From assembly GCA_046565505.1 (NCBI GenBank), contig JBKHYJ010000124.1:1-64000 (forward strand): a DNA stretch of 64,000 nt. The letters are read 5' to 3'. This document shows positions 1-9,648 of the stretch, in pieces (within the stretch, counting starts at the first letter, position 1; every line of letters begins with the position of its first letter). The DNA comes from JBKHYJ01 sp046565505. GTDB taxonomy: Bacteria > Acidobacteriota > Blastocatellia > UBA7656. The notes beneath the pieces were generated by a model. That model ran no database searches. It saw nothing but the letters and a program-made list of their open reading frames with translations, and was not told the DNA's origin. The position numbers and the translations under genes are program-made.

Positions 1-3000
1 TCAGGGAGCTTTTGGGGAGGGTGAGGGAGGCGGCGCTGGGGGCGTACGCGCACCAGGATGTGCCGTTCGAGAAGCTGGTGGAGGAGATGCAGCCTGAGCG
101 GGACCTGGCGCGCACCCCTTTCTTCCAGGTCATGTTCGCGCTACAGAACGTCCCCCAACAGAATGTGGAAGCATTCCGCCTGTCGGTGAGCCCATTCAAA
201 ATTGACGTTCGGACATCGAAGTTCGATTTGACCCTTACCGCGCTCGAAGACGAACAGGGAATCCTCGGGGTGTGCGAGTACAACACGGACCTGTTTGACG
301 ATTCGATGATAGAGCGAATGCTGCGGCATTTTGAGACCCTGGTGGCGAGCATTCTGGATAACCCGGACGAGCAGGTCTCACGACTGCGCATGCTGACGGA
401 GAGCGAGCGGCTCAGCCTGATTGCCGGGCGGCAAGAGACTCCGGGCCCGGAATTGAAACAGGGCTCGCTCCATGAATTATTCGAGGCGCAGGTCGAACGC
501 GCGCCAGATGCCCCTGCGCTCGTCTGCGAAGGGCGGCAGTTAACCTACGGCGAGCTTAACCGCCGCGCCAACAAGCTGGCCCATTACCTGCGCTCTCGCG
601 GGGTCGGGCCCGACACACTCGCGGGCATGTTCGTTGAACGCTCAGTAGAGATGGTCGTCGGCGTGCTCGGCATATTGAAAGCAGGCGGCGCTTACTTGCC
701 GCTCGACCCCACGTATCCCCGCGACCGCTTGGCATTTGTCGTCGCGGACGCCGACATCAAGATATTGCTGACGGAGCGGCGAATACTTGACGGGCTGCCG
801 GACCACCGCGCGGAGGTCTTTTGCCTCGACTCTGATTGGGACAAAGTCGATGCCGAGCCCGACGTGAATCCGCGGTTCGGAATCGCCGGAGAGAATCTCG
901 CCTACGTCATCTATACGTCGGGGTCCACCGGCAAGCCCAAAGGCGTGCTGGTGAGCCATGCGAACGTGCTCAGACTCTTTTCGTCCACGCGGAGGTGGTT
1001 TGACTTCGGCCCGGATGACGTGTGGACACTGTTTCACTCTTACGCCTTCGACTTCTCTGTCTGGGAGTTGTGGGGCGCGCTGTTGTATGGCGGGCGGCTC
1101 GTGATCGTCCCCTACGTCGTCAGCCGGTCGCCCGAATCTTTTTATGAATTGTTGAGCGCGCGGAAGGTGACCGTTTTAAATCAAACCCCGTCCGCGTTCC
1201 GCCAGCTGATGCAGGTTGATGAAGGCTCAAGCCCGCGCCGCGGCCTCGCGCTGCGGCTGGTCATCTTCGGCGGCGAGGCGCTCGACATAGCGGCCTTGCG
1301 CCCATGGTTCGAGCGCCACGGAGACGAGAAGCCGCAGCTCGTCAACATGTACGGGATCACTGAAACGACCGTGCACGTAACGTATCGCGCTCTCAAACGG
1401 GAAGATTCGATAAAGAACACTGCGAGCCTGATCGGCATGCCGATTCCCGACCTGCGGGTTCACATACTGGACAAGCACCTTGAGCCCGTCCCGATCGACG
1501 TGGCCGGCGAGATATTTGTCGCGGGCGCAGGCGTCGCCAGGGGGTACCTCAACCGGCCCGCGCTGACCGCGGAGCGATTCATACCGGACCCGTTTCCCGG
1601 CGTTCCGGGCGCCCGGCTCTATAAGACCGGAGACTCCGCGCGCCGCCTCTCCGACGGTGACATCGAATACCTGGGTAGAATCGACCAGCAGGTGAAGATA
1701 CGCGGGTTCAGGATCGAGCTTGGGGAGATAGAGGCGACGCTTCTGGACCACCCCCTCGTTCGGGACGCCATAGTGGTGGCGAAAGATTCGCGCGCGGGCG
1801 AGAAGCAGTTGATAGCTTATGCCCTGCCCGCGTCTGGACAAGCGCCCGCGGCAGCGGAGCTGCGAAGCTTCTTAAAAAAGAGGCTCCCCGATTACATGCT
1901 GCCCGCGCATGTCATGTTTATTGACGCGATACCGCTGACCTCAAATGGAAAGATAGACCGTAACGCGCTGCCGGACCCGGAAGCCGCGAGGCCCGACCTC
2001 GGCGCGTCCTTCGTGAGCGCACGCACGCCATTGGAAAAGACGCTCGCCGGTATATGGGCCGAGACCGTACAGGTAGAGTCCGTGGGCATCGATGACAACT
2101 TCTTCGAGCTGGGTGGCGATTCGATCCGCAGCGTTCAGATGATATCGAAAGCGCAGAAGCACGGCCTGAGCTTGACCTTCAGAGAACTGTTTGAGCACCA
2201 GACGATACGCGAGCTTGCGCGAATACTAGAAGCTAAAGAAGGGGCCACCGAAGGACCGGCCGCGCGCCCCGTTGAATTGATCTCCGAGGCCGACAGGCAA
2301 AAGCTTCCGTTCGATGTCGAGGACGCCTACCCGCTCACCATGCTACAAGCGGGAATGCTCTTCCACAGCTCGCTGGACCCGGTCGCGGCCGTTTACCACA
2401 ACATCGGCAGCTACCACTTGCGCGCGCCATTTGACGCGGAGGCCATGCGCGCCGCCATCGCGCGTCTTCTGAGTCGGCACCCTGTCTTGCGGACTTCGTT
2501 CGACCTGGTCAACTTCAGTGAGCCGATGCAACTGGTGCGACGCGCGGTCCCCGTCCCGCTCGAAATAGATGACCTGCGCGGCATGTCCACGGCTCGGCAA
2601 GAAGACGCCATCCGGGCATGGATCGAATCAGAAAAGCACAGGCAGTTCGATTACGCCGTCGCGCCGCTGCTGCGGTTCCACGTACACCGCCGGGGCGACG
2701 ACACGTTTCAGTTCGGGCTTACAGAACACCACGCCATACTCGACGGGTGGAGCGTGGCATCGACACTGACCGAATTATTCCAGACCTATTTTGCGTTGCT
2801 GCGTGATGAGGCGGACCCCGCGCAGCCGCCGCGCGCCAGCTCGTTCCGCGACTTCGTCATATCCGAGCGAGAGGCCCTCGCGTCCGAAGAGTGCCGCACG
2901 TACTGGGCCAATAAGCTGAGCGGCAGCACGATCACAACGCTTTCCCAGTTGTCTTCCGCGCGGGCGACTGAGGAAGGGCCAGCCACCCGCGCGGTCGATG

Positions 3001-6000
3001 TAACCATCTCGCATGAGATTTCCGAAAGGCTCAAACGGGCCGCCGCCGCGTCACAGGTCCCGCTCAAGAGCGTCCTGCTGGCCGCGCACCTGAGGATCAT
3101 CAGCCTGTTAAGCGGGCGGCATGACGTTATGACGGGCGTCGTGACTCACGGCCGGCCGGAGGGCGGGGACGGCGAGCGCGTGCTAGGACTATTCCTGAAC
3201 ACGCTGCCATTTCGACAGGAGCTGGGGGGGGGGACATGGGCGGAGCTGGCCGCCCGAACTTTCAACACCGAGCGCGAGCTAATGCCTTTCCGCTATTACC
3301 CGATGGCGCAGATACAGCGCGACCTCGGCGGCCAGCCCTTGTTTGAAACCGTCTTCAACTATACGCACTTCCATGTGTTCCAGAACCTGGGGCGCATTGC
3401 CGACCTTGAGGTGCTTGATTCGAGCCTGTTCGCGCAGACTAATCTCGCCTTCTGGGCGAATTTCAGCCTGGACACGTCTTCGTCTAAAGTGATCCTCGCG
3501 CTGAGCGCCGACGCGAGCCTTTTCTCAGCAAAGCTCCTCGAAACTATAGGCGGGTACTACGCGAGGGCGCTCGAATCAATCGCCCTCGACCCGTCGCAGG
3601 AGTATGGTGACTGCGACCTGTTGTCGGCGCGGGAAAGGTCCCAGGTGTTATTCGAGTGGAACGCGACGGGCGCGGGCTACCCGCGGGATGAATGTATCAA
3701 TCAACTGTTTGAAGCGCAGGTCGCGCGCACGCCCAACGCCGTGGCGGTCGCTTGCGGACCGGACCGGCTCACGTACTGCGAGCTTAATCGAAGGGCGAAT
3801 CAACTGGCGCATCATCTGAGGCTGTCGGGGGTGGGGACGGAGACGAGGGTGGGCATTTGCATGGAACGGTCTGCGGGGCTCCTCGTCGGACTGATGGGAA
3901 TCCTCAAGGCGGGCGGGGCTTACGTCCCGCTTGACATCGTGTACCCTAAGGAGCGTTTTGATTTCATGCTCAGGGACGCGCAGGTCACAACCCTCGTGAC
4001 TCAACAATCCATGAAGGACAAGCTCTACGCCGCCGACCGCAAGCTGGTGCTCCTGGACGGGGACGCGGAGGAAATCAGGCGACAGGAAGATGGCAATCTC
4101 CCGCTAAACATTTCCTCTCAAAATCTGGCTTACGTCATCTACACGTCAGGCTCGACGGGCGTTCCAAAGGGCGTGGCAATAGAGCATCACAGCGCGACGG
4201 CTTTCCTGCACTGGGCCGGGACCGTCTTCGCGCAGGAGGATATGGCGGGGGCGCTCGCGTCCACGTCGATCTGTTTTGATTTATCAGTATTCGAGCTTTT
4301 CTTGCCCTTAAGCTCGGGCGGAAAGGTCATACTGGCGAAGAACGCGCTGGACCTGCCCGAACTGCAAAGCAGCGGCGTGACGCTGATAAACACGGTGCCT
4401 TCGGCGATGGCCGAATTGACGAGACTGAAAGCGATCCCTGAATCCGTCAGGACGGTGAACCTGGCCGGCGAGCCGCTACGCAACAGGCTCGCGCAAGAAG
4501 TCTATCAACACAATAATATCGAAAGGCTGTTTAACCTCTACGGCCCGTCGGAGGACACTACGTACTCGACGTTCGCGCTGGTGCGGAGGGGGGCGAGCGA
4601 CGAGCCAACGATAGGCAGGCCCATCTCCAACACTCAGGCATACGTGCTCGACGGCCGGCTCAACCCATGCCCCATCGGCGTGGCAGGAGAGCTGCACATC
4701 GGCGGCGAGGGGCTTGCGCGTTGTTACCTCAATCGCCCGTCACTCACGGCCGAAAGGTTCATCCCCAACCCGTACGCCGTGCTGCCGGGCGCGCGGCTTT
4801 ACAAGACTGGCGACCTCGCTCGCTTTTTGCCTGACGGGGAGATCGAGTTTCTAGGTCGCCTGGATCACCAGGTCAAGATACGCGGATTCAGAATCGAGCT
4901 CGGGGAGATAGAGGCGGTCCTGTCAGGGCATGCGGCGGTGCGAGAGGCTGTGGTCTTAGTTTCATCCTCGCCCGACGACAGGCGTCTTGTCGCGTACGTG
5001 GTCCCGGATGCGGGCGCTTCATTGGCGGCCGACCACCTGCGCGCTTACGCGAGGGAGAAACTGCCCGATTACATGGCCCCGTCGTCTTTCGTTTTCCTCG
5101 ACGCCATGCCGTTGACTCCTAACGGTAAGATAAACCGGCGCGCGTTGCGCCAGATCGAAGCCGCCGCGGACGAATCAGAGCGAATCATTGTAGAGCCGCG
5201 CGACCTTTTAGAACTCCAATTGGTCCAAATCTGGGAGGGGCTGCTAGGCGCGCGGCCGATCAGCGTCACGGATAATTTTTTCGACCTCGGCGGCCACTCG
5301 CTTCTGGCGGTTCGACTCGTGGCGCAGGTCAGGGAGAGGCTCGGCCGGCACGTCCCGCTTTCGGCCCTGGTACAGGGGGCGAGCATCGAAAGCCTTGCGG
5401 GGTTACTGCGCCAGGAGACCGCCCTGAAACAGTCTTCCCCGCTGGTGGCGATTCAGCCGCGCGGGCCGAAGACGCCATTCTTTTGCATTCACCCGATAGG
5501 CGGAAACGTTCTTTGTTATATGGACCTCGCGCGGAGTCTCGGCGCGGACCGCCCTTTTTATGGCTTGCAGGCCGCGGGGCTGAATGGCGAGCGAGATGCT
5601 TTCACGAGCATAGAAGGGATGGCCGCTTCTTACGTAGAGGCGATGCGGGCCGCGCAGCCGGAAGGGCCTTACCTGTTGGGCGGCTGGTCGTTCGGCGGCG
5701 TGGTGGCCTTCGAGATGGCGCGCCATCTCGAGCGGCAGGGCGTACGGCCCGCGCACCTCGTGTTGCTTGATTCCTGGGCGCCGGCCCGCCGCCAGTCGCG
5801 CGCCGAAGACCGCCCGCGAACTTCCGACCTGGTCGTGAGATTCTTGATGGACATAGCGGGCATATCGGGTAAGGAGCTGTCGGTCGATCATGACGTTCTC
5901 AGGCGCCTTGATAAACAAGAGCAGTTGAAGTGCATTCTGGATCAGGCGATGGCGCTCAACGTTTTGCCCGCCGGCACCGAAGCAGGGCAGGTCGCGCTTC

Positions 6001-6263
6001 TCTTCGAGGTGTTCGAGCGCAACGCCAGGGCATTTCAGGATTACTCGCCCCCGCCCCTCGCGCCCGAAGGCCGGGCCATTTTATTCAGGGCGGCCGGGGG
6101 CAAAGATGAGGCGCGCGACGGCCCCGCGCTCGGGTGGGATCAATTCTTCCTCGACCGATTAGAGTTGCGCGACGTTCCGGGCGATCATTACACATTGCTC
6201 AAGAGCCCGCACGTCCCCGCGCTCGCCGAACAACTGAAAGCGTTTCTGGATTCCGTCAGTTGA
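1..6263 (+). CDS. Nonribosomal peptide synthetase, C(partial)-A-T-C-A-T-TE (5' end outside window)
   Basis: The frame is open from the first bases, so the true start lies upstream; residues here are numbered from the TTG at 12. Order: the C-terminal part of a condensation domain (HQDVPFEKLV near 17-26), adenylation A1 (YTSGSTGKPKG near 299-311), carrier T1 (LGGDSI near 703), condensation C2 (HHAILDG near 904), A2 (YTSGSTGVPKG near 1376), T2 (LGGHSL near 1759) and a type I thioesterase with GWSFGG near 1892. Aligning A1 by eye to GrsA gives the ten-residue code DFWNIGMVHK, the standard Thr code. A2 gives DLFNNALTYK, which I associate with Ala. The last two residues of the product are therefore predicted as Thr then Ala, with release by the TE. 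Both A domains keep the terminal NGKI lysine motif. An exporter follows 91 bases downstream. Function is certain as a family; A2 specificity is less sure. Confidence 0.97.
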   Translation, partial: RELLGRVREAALGAYAHQDVPFEKLVEEMQPERDLARTPFFQVMFALQNVPQQNVEAFRLSVSPFKIDVRTSKFDLTLTALEDEQGILGVCEYNTDLFDDSMIERMLRHFETLVASILDNPDEQVSRLRMLTESERLSLIAGRQETPGPELKQGSLHELFEAQVERAPDAPALVCEGRQLTYGELNRRANKLAHYLRSRGVGPDTLAGMFVERSVEMVVGVLGILKAGGAYLPLDPTYPRDRLAFVVADADIKILLTERRILDGLPDHRAEVFCLDSDWDKVDAEPDVNPRFGIAGENLAYVIYTSGSTGKPKGVLVSHANVLRLFSSTRRWFDFGPDDVWTLFHSYAFDFSVWELWGALLYGGRLVIVPYVVSRSPESFYELLSARKVTVLNQTPSAFRQLMQVDEGSSPRRGLALRLVIFGGEALDIAALRPWFERHGDEKPQLVNMYGITETTVHVTYRALKREDSIKNTASLIGMPIPDLRVHILDKHLEPVPIDVAGEIFVAGAGVARGYLNRPALTAERFIPDPFPGVPGARLYKTGDSARRLSDGDIEYLGRIDQQVKIRGFRIELGEIEATLLDHPLVRDAIVVAKDSRAGEKQLIAYALPASGQAPAAAELRSFLKKRLPDYMLPAHVMFIDAIPLTSNGKIDRNALPDPEAARPDLGASFVSARTPLEKTLAGIWAETVQVESVGIDDNFFELGGDSIRSVQMISKAQKHGLSLTFRELFEHQTIRELARILEAKEGATEGPAARPVELISEADRQKLPFDVEDAYPLTMLQAGMLFHSSLDPVAAVYHNIGSYHLRAPFDAEAMRAAIARLLSRHPVLRTSFDLVNFSEPMQLVRRAVPVPLEIDDLRGMSTARQEDAIRAWIESEKHRQFDYAVAPLLRFHVHRRGDDTFQFGLTEHHAILDGWSVASTLTELFQTYFALLRDEADPAQPPRASSFRDFVISEREALASEECRTYWANKLSGSTITTLSQLSSARATEEGPATRAVDVTISHEISERLKRAAAASQVPLKSVLLAAHLRIISLLSGRHDVMTGVVTHGRPEGGDGERVLGLFLNTLPFRQELGGGTWAELAARTFNTERELMPFRYYPMAQIQRDLGGQPLFETVFNYTHFHVFQNLGRIADLEVLDSSLFAQTNLAFWANFSLDTSSSKVILALSADASLFSAKLLETIGGYYARALESIALDPSQEYGDCDLLSARERSQVLFEWNATGAGYPRDECINQLFEAQVARTPNAVAVACGPDRLTYCELNRRANQLAHHLRLSGVGTETRVGICMERSAGLLVGLMGILKAGGAYVPLDIVYPKERFDFMLRDAQVTTLVTQQSMKDKLYAADRKLVLLDGDAEEIRRQEDGNLPLNISSQNLAYVIYTSGSTGVPKGVAIEHHSATAFLHWAGTVFAQEDMAGALASTSICFDLSVFELFLPLSSGGKVILAKNALDLPELQSSGVTLINTVPSAMAELTRLKAIPESVRTVNLAGEPLRNRLAQEVYQHNNIERLFNLYGPSEDTTYSTFALVRRGASDEPTIGRPISNTQAYVLDGRLNPCPIGVAGELHIGGEGLARCYLNRPSLTAERFIPNPYAVLPGARLYKTGDLARFLPDGEIEFLGRLDHQVKIRGFRIELGEIEAVLSGHAAVREAVVLVSSSPDDRRLVAYVVPDAGASLAADHLRAYAREKLPDYMAPSSFVFLDAMPLTPNGKINRRALRQIEAAADESERIIVEPRDLLELQLVQIWEGLLGARPISVTDNFFDLGGHSLLAVRLVAQVRERLGRHVPLSALVQGASIESLAGLLRQETALKQSSPLVAIQPRGPKTPFFCIHPIGGNVLCYMDLARSLGADRPFYGLQAAGLNGERDAFTSIEGMAASYVEAMRAAQPEGPYLLGGWSFGGVVAFEMARHLERQGVRPAHLVLLDSWAPARRQSRAEDRPRTSDLVVRFLMDIAGISGKELSVDHDVLRRLDKQEQLKCILDQAMALNVLPAGTEAGQVALLFEVFERNARAFQDYSPPPLAPEGRAILFRAAGGKDEARDGPALGWDQFFLDRLELRDVPGDHYTLLKSPHVPALAEQLKAFLDSVS
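3224..3233 (+). repeat. Run of ten G inside the NRPS coding region
   Basis: A (G)10 tract lies in the second condensation domain and is read in frame as Gly-Gly-Gly within QELGGGTWAEL. A run this long is prone to slippage in replication or sequencing. The frame is intact here. Confidence 0.9.
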
Positions 6264-6354
6264 TCGGCACGACATCTGAAAACACCGCGACGCGAGAAGC
6301 GGCGCTCTCGGGGCGAAAAGCAGCCACGCGGCGCGCCCGAAAAGCAATAAAAGC

Positions 6355-7719
6355 ATGACGCCAGGCGTAGACCATAGGGTGCGGAGGCAAACTCCCCCGG
6401 GCATGTCCGTTTTTATGCTCATCTGGTTCGGGCAGGTCGTGTCCCTGATGGGGTCCGGCCTCACGGGGTTCGCGCTGGGCGTGTGGGTTTACCAACTGAC
6501 GGGCTCGACAACGCAGTACTCGTTAATCATAGTCTGTTCAAGGCTGCCGGGCATCTTGATCTCCCCGATAGCGGGTGCGCTGATCGACAGGTGGGACCGC
6601 CGCTGGGCCATGATCTTCAGCGACCTGGGCGCGGGCCTGACGATACTCGCCATAGCGTTATTGTACTTCGCGGGCGCGCTGGAAATCTGGCACGTCTGCG
6701 TCGCGCTGATAATCAACTCCGGGCTGAGCGCGTTCCAGTGGCCCGCCTATTCGGCCGCGACGACCATGCTCGTCAGCAAGAAGCATTACGGGCGGGCCGC
6801 CGGTATGGTGCAGACCGGCGACGCGCTGAGCCACATCGTCTCGCCCGTCCTCGGCGGAATATTGCTGACGGCCATCATGCTGCACGGAATCTTTCTCTTA
6901 GACTTCGCGACGTTTCTTTTTTCCATACTCACTCTGCTGCTCGTGCGCATTCCGTCGCCGCCGAGGGCAGAGCAGGTCGGGGCGGCTAAAAAATCTCTCC
7001 TGCGCGAAGTCACTTACGGGTGGCGTTACATCATGTCGCGGCCCGGGTTGATGGCGCTGCTGATCTTCTTCGCGGTCACCAACTTTTTCGGGGGCTTCAT
7101 ACTCGTGCTCACCACGCCAATGGTGTTGTCGTTCGCCTCCCCATCCGTACTGGGGACAGTGCTCTCCATAGGCGGCAGCGGCATGCTATTCGGGAGCATG
7201 CTGATGAGCGCGTGGGGCGGCCCGAAGCGACGCATTCATGGGGTGCTGGGGTTCCAGCTTCTGACGGGGCTGTGCTTCATCCTGGCGGGGCTGCGCCCTT
7301 CGGCGGAGGTCGTGGCGGTGGCCGCGTTCTTTTTCTTCTTCAGCCTGCCCTTCATCAATGGGTCGAGTCAGGCAATCTGGCAGAGCAAGATCGCGCCGGA
7401 AGTCCAGGGGAGAGTCTTCGCCGTGCGGCGGATGATCGCCTGGTCGTCGGTCCCCCTTTCCTACCTGATCGCCGGGCCTCTGGCTGAATACCTGTGCGAG
7501 CCTTTGCTGATGCCCGGCGGATTATTGGCCCCGACGGTAGGGCGCATGATAGGCGTGGGGCCGGGCCGCGGCATCGGGTTTCTGTTCATCGTAATGGGCT
7601 TCCTCACCCTGTTAATAACGGCCGCCGGATACCTGTACCCGCGCCTGCGTCTGCTCGAAGACGAGGTGCTGGACACAATCGCCGACGCCGAAGTCAACGC
7701 GGCTTGCGCGGCCGAATGA
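6355..7719 (+). CDS. MFS transporter, EntS/MFS_3-like, probable peptide exporter
   Basis: A 454-residue integral membrane protein with about twelve hydrophobic segments. It begins with FMLIWFGQVVSLMGSGLTGF, the typical first helix of the MFS_3/DUF894 group that includes enterobactin exporters, and has the loop IDRWDRRWAMI between helices 2 and 3. It sits 91 bases after the NRPS stop and on the same strand, so it probably exports the NRPS product across the inner membrane. The start at 6355 has no strong ribosome site; the ATG at 6403 would trim 16 residues and bring the first helix nearer the N-terminus. A short hairpin follows the stop. Family is clear; substrate is inferred from the neighbour. 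Confidence 0.92.
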   Translation: MTPGVDHRVRRQTPPGMSVFMLIWFGQVVSLMGSGLTGFALGVWVYQLTGSTTQYSLIIVCSRLPGILISPIAGALIDRWDRRWAMIFSDLGAGLTILAIALLYFAGALEIWHVCVALIINSGLSAFQWPAYSAATTMLVSKKHYGRAAGMVQTGDALSHIVSPVLGGILLTAIMLHGIFLLDFATFLFSILTLLLVRIPSPPRAEQVGAAKKSLLREVTYGWRYIMSRPGLMALLIFFAVTNFFGGFILVLTTPMVLSFASPSVLGTVLSIGGSGMLFGSMLMSAWGGPKRRIHGVLGFQLLTGLCFILAGLRPSAEVVAVAAFFFFFSLPFINGSSQAIWQSKIAPEVQGRVFAVRRMIAWSSVPLSYLIAGPLAEYLCEPLLMPGGLLAPTVGRMIGVGPGRGIGFLFIVMGFLTLLITAAGYLYPRLRLLEDEVLDTIADAEVNAACAAE

Positions 7720-7741
7720 GCCGCGACGGCGGGCGCGGCTC
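7718..7741 (+). terminator. Short stem-loop after the MFS gene
   Basis: GAGCCGCG (7718-7725) and CGCGGCTC (7734-7741) form an 8-bp perfect stem with an 8-base loop, starting inside the stop codon. There is no T tract, so termination may be weak or the hairpin may only separate messages. Confidence 0.4.
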
Positions 7742-7858
7742 GGTGTCGTTCGACGTGCCGTCGCATGAATGACGAAAAGCCGCGCGCCGCCCGGCGCAGA
7801 GTTGATCGGCGTTCATGAGAAAAACCTCCGACCCGCGCTCGGGCGAAAGGAGAAAGAG

Positions 7859-8794
7859 ATGGCTGGAAGGCATGTTCTTTCAATATTGGAACTGGGGCAG
7901 GATAATCTGTCGCGTCTGGTCGACCGCTCCCTTGAGATAGCCGCGGGGGACATCAACGGGTGGCGGCCCCTCAAGGGCAGGGTCGTAGGCATATACTTTC
8001 GCGGCACATCGACGCGGACGCGCACTGCCTTCACGGTCGGCGCGATGAGGCTGGGCGCGGAGGTAATCACCTATGGCCCGAACGACCTGCAGGTCGTCAC
8101 GGGCGAAACTATCGACGACACGACCCGCGTGCTGTCGGCCTTCCTTGACGCGATGGTGATCCGCACCAACCAGTCCATTCAGGAGATGCGGATCATGGCG
8201 TCACAAGACCACATGTCTGTAATCAACGCCATGAGCGATAACGAGCACCCGACACAGGCCCTCGCCGACCTCACGACGCTGAAGGAGGAGTTCGGCCGCC
8301 TCGACGACCTCCACGTCATGTACATCGGCGAAGGCAACAACACGGCGACCGCGCTGGCCCTCGCCGTCTCAGTGACCCCGGGCATGCGGCTGACGCTCGT
8401 CACCCCGGAAGGGTATGGCCTGCCGGAAGACTTGCTAAAAACGGCCAGCGATTCCGCGAAGCGCAATGGCTCGCACGTCGAAGAGCTGCACGGCACGGGT
8501 AAGCTCCCGAAGGGCGTTGACGCCGTGTACGCGACGCGATGGCAGACTATGGGGGTGCCCAAGTCCGACCCCAACTGGCTCCAGATATTTGAGCCCTACA
8601 AGGTGACTCAGGAGATGATGGCCGAAGTGTCGAAACCGTCAGGTACAATTTTCCTGCACGACCTGCCGGCCGTCCGCGGCGGCGACGTGACTGACCAGGT
8701 GCTGGACGGCCCGCAGAGCCGCGCGTTTCGACAGGCGTGGCACAAATTGACGAGCGCGATGGCGGTCCTTGAATGGTGCGTGGCCGGAAGTTAA
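7859..8794 (+). CDS. Aspartate/ornithine carbamoyltransferase family protein with altered substrate residues
   Basis: The ATG at 7859 is chosen because AAAGGAGA lies just upstream; the open frame extends to 7769 without such a site. The carbamoyl-phosphate motifs are intact: STRTRT at 51-56 and HPTQ at 130-133. The body follows ornithine carbamoyltransferase, including GETIDDTTRVL and a C-terminal VLDGPQS. The amino-acid side differs: where ornithine enzymes have DxxxSMG this protein has TRWQTMG (T226, T230), and HCLP is replaced by HDLP (D268). By family knowledge these positions hold ornithine, so a different amine substrate is likely. With the NRPS and exporter upstream it may carbamoylate a precursor or the peptide itself. 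A housekeeping argF role is less likely because no arginine genes are nearby. Confidence 0.9.
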   Translation: MAGRHVLSILELGQDNLSRLVDRSLEIAAGDINGWRPLKGRVVGIYFRGTSTRTRTAFTVGAMRLGAEVITYGPNDLQVVTGETIDDTTRVLSAFLDAMVIRTNQSIQEMRIMASQDHMSVINAMSDNEHPTQALADLTTLKEEFGRLDDLHVMYIGEGNNTATALALAVSVTPGMRLTLVTPEGYGLPEDLLKTASDSAKRNGSHVEELHGTGKLPKGVDAVYATRWQTMGVPKSDPNWLQIFEPYKVTQEMMAEVSKPSGTIFLHDLPAVRGGDVTDQVLDGPQSRAFRQAWHKLTSAMAVLEWCVAGS

Positions 8795-8922
8795 ATCCCT
8801 TGCCGGTCATCCGCGCAGCCGCCCGGCGATCTGATTATGCCGAGGCGCGCGAGGGGGCCTGCGGGCCGCTGAATAACTTCACAGATCTCTCAGCCGCCCG
8901 CCGGGCCGAAAGAAAACTGATT

Positions 8923-9648
8923 ATGGCAGAACAACGAGTCCAAGAATTTGCGTCCCGCATAACGGCTCGCCTCGGAGACAAGGTGGAGAGCATCGTTGCA
9001 TACTCCCACCCATTCACCAACGGGGGGCTAGTGATAGTCTTCGCGGCAGACGCGGGGTTCATGCCCGACCGCATCGCCGAGGTCTACGAGTGCGGTCCGC
9101 CCAACGTTACGCTCTATTGCCTGCGCCGCCCGGAGCTGTTCCAGATTTCATTCCCCGGCGTCTTCGGCTGGCCCAACCCGCTGGAAGAAAAGCCGCTGCT
9201 CGCCTACAGGGTCAAACATAAGGGCGAGGTGATCTACGGCCGCGACATACGCGGCGATATAGAGATCAGTTACGACGCCCCGGCGCTGCTAGGCATGCAG
9301 GTGCAGCGGTGCAAGCAGTTCATCCGCAATTGGGCGCTCGACCAGTTCAGGCGCAGGAATTACGCGGGCATAGTCAAGGAGGCGGACAGGCAAACAATGT
9401 ATCTGATGGCGACCGCGCTCCTGTCGCGCGGCGAGTGGGACGTGCCGCTCGAAAGCATTCCAGACAGGTTCGAGTCCGTCTTGAAAGACTCCGAGACGAA
9501 GGACACCTGGGCGGAAATTCATTCGATGGCGCTTGCGGCGGCCCGGCCCGGACAAGACACGTCGCGCGAGACCGCCGCCGAAGCGGTATGGTTGTTTGAG
9601 AGGGTGCTACACAGCATAGGGAGGAATGACGATGACCGCGACGGTTAG
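8923..9648 (+). CDS. Degenerate nucleotidyltransferase-fold protein
   Basis: The upstream part of the open frame (from 8773) overlaps the previous gene and looks non-coding, so I start at ATG 8923 (MAEQRVQEF), giving 241 residues. It aligns with the next gene around KGEVIYGRDIRGDI versus SKVIYGDDIRAQI and has the same layout: an N-terminal alpha/beta part and a helical C-terminal half. Where the partner has a nucleotidyltransferase GS motif this protein has YSHPFTNGG and no acidic pair, so catalysis is doubtful. It overlaps the next gene by 17 bases, suggesting translational coupling and perhaps a heteromeric pair. Its role in the cluster is unknown. Confidence 0.75.
   Translation: MAEQRVQEFASRITARLGDKVESIVAYSHPFTNGGLVIVFAADAGFMPDRIAEVYECGPPNVTLYCLRRPELFQISFPGVFGWPNPLEEKPLLAYRVKHKGEVIYGRDIRGDIEISYDAPALLGMQVQRCKQFIRNWALDQFRRRNYAGIVKEADRQTMYLMATALLSRGEWDVPLESIPDRFESVLKDSETKDTWAEIHSMALAAARPGQDTSRETAAEAVWLFERVLHSIGRNDDDRDG

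Noticed and set aside
7769..7858. Upstream extension of the carbamoyltransferase-like frame
   Set aside because: The added 30 residues are unlike the family N-terminus and the good ribosome site lies before ATG 7859.
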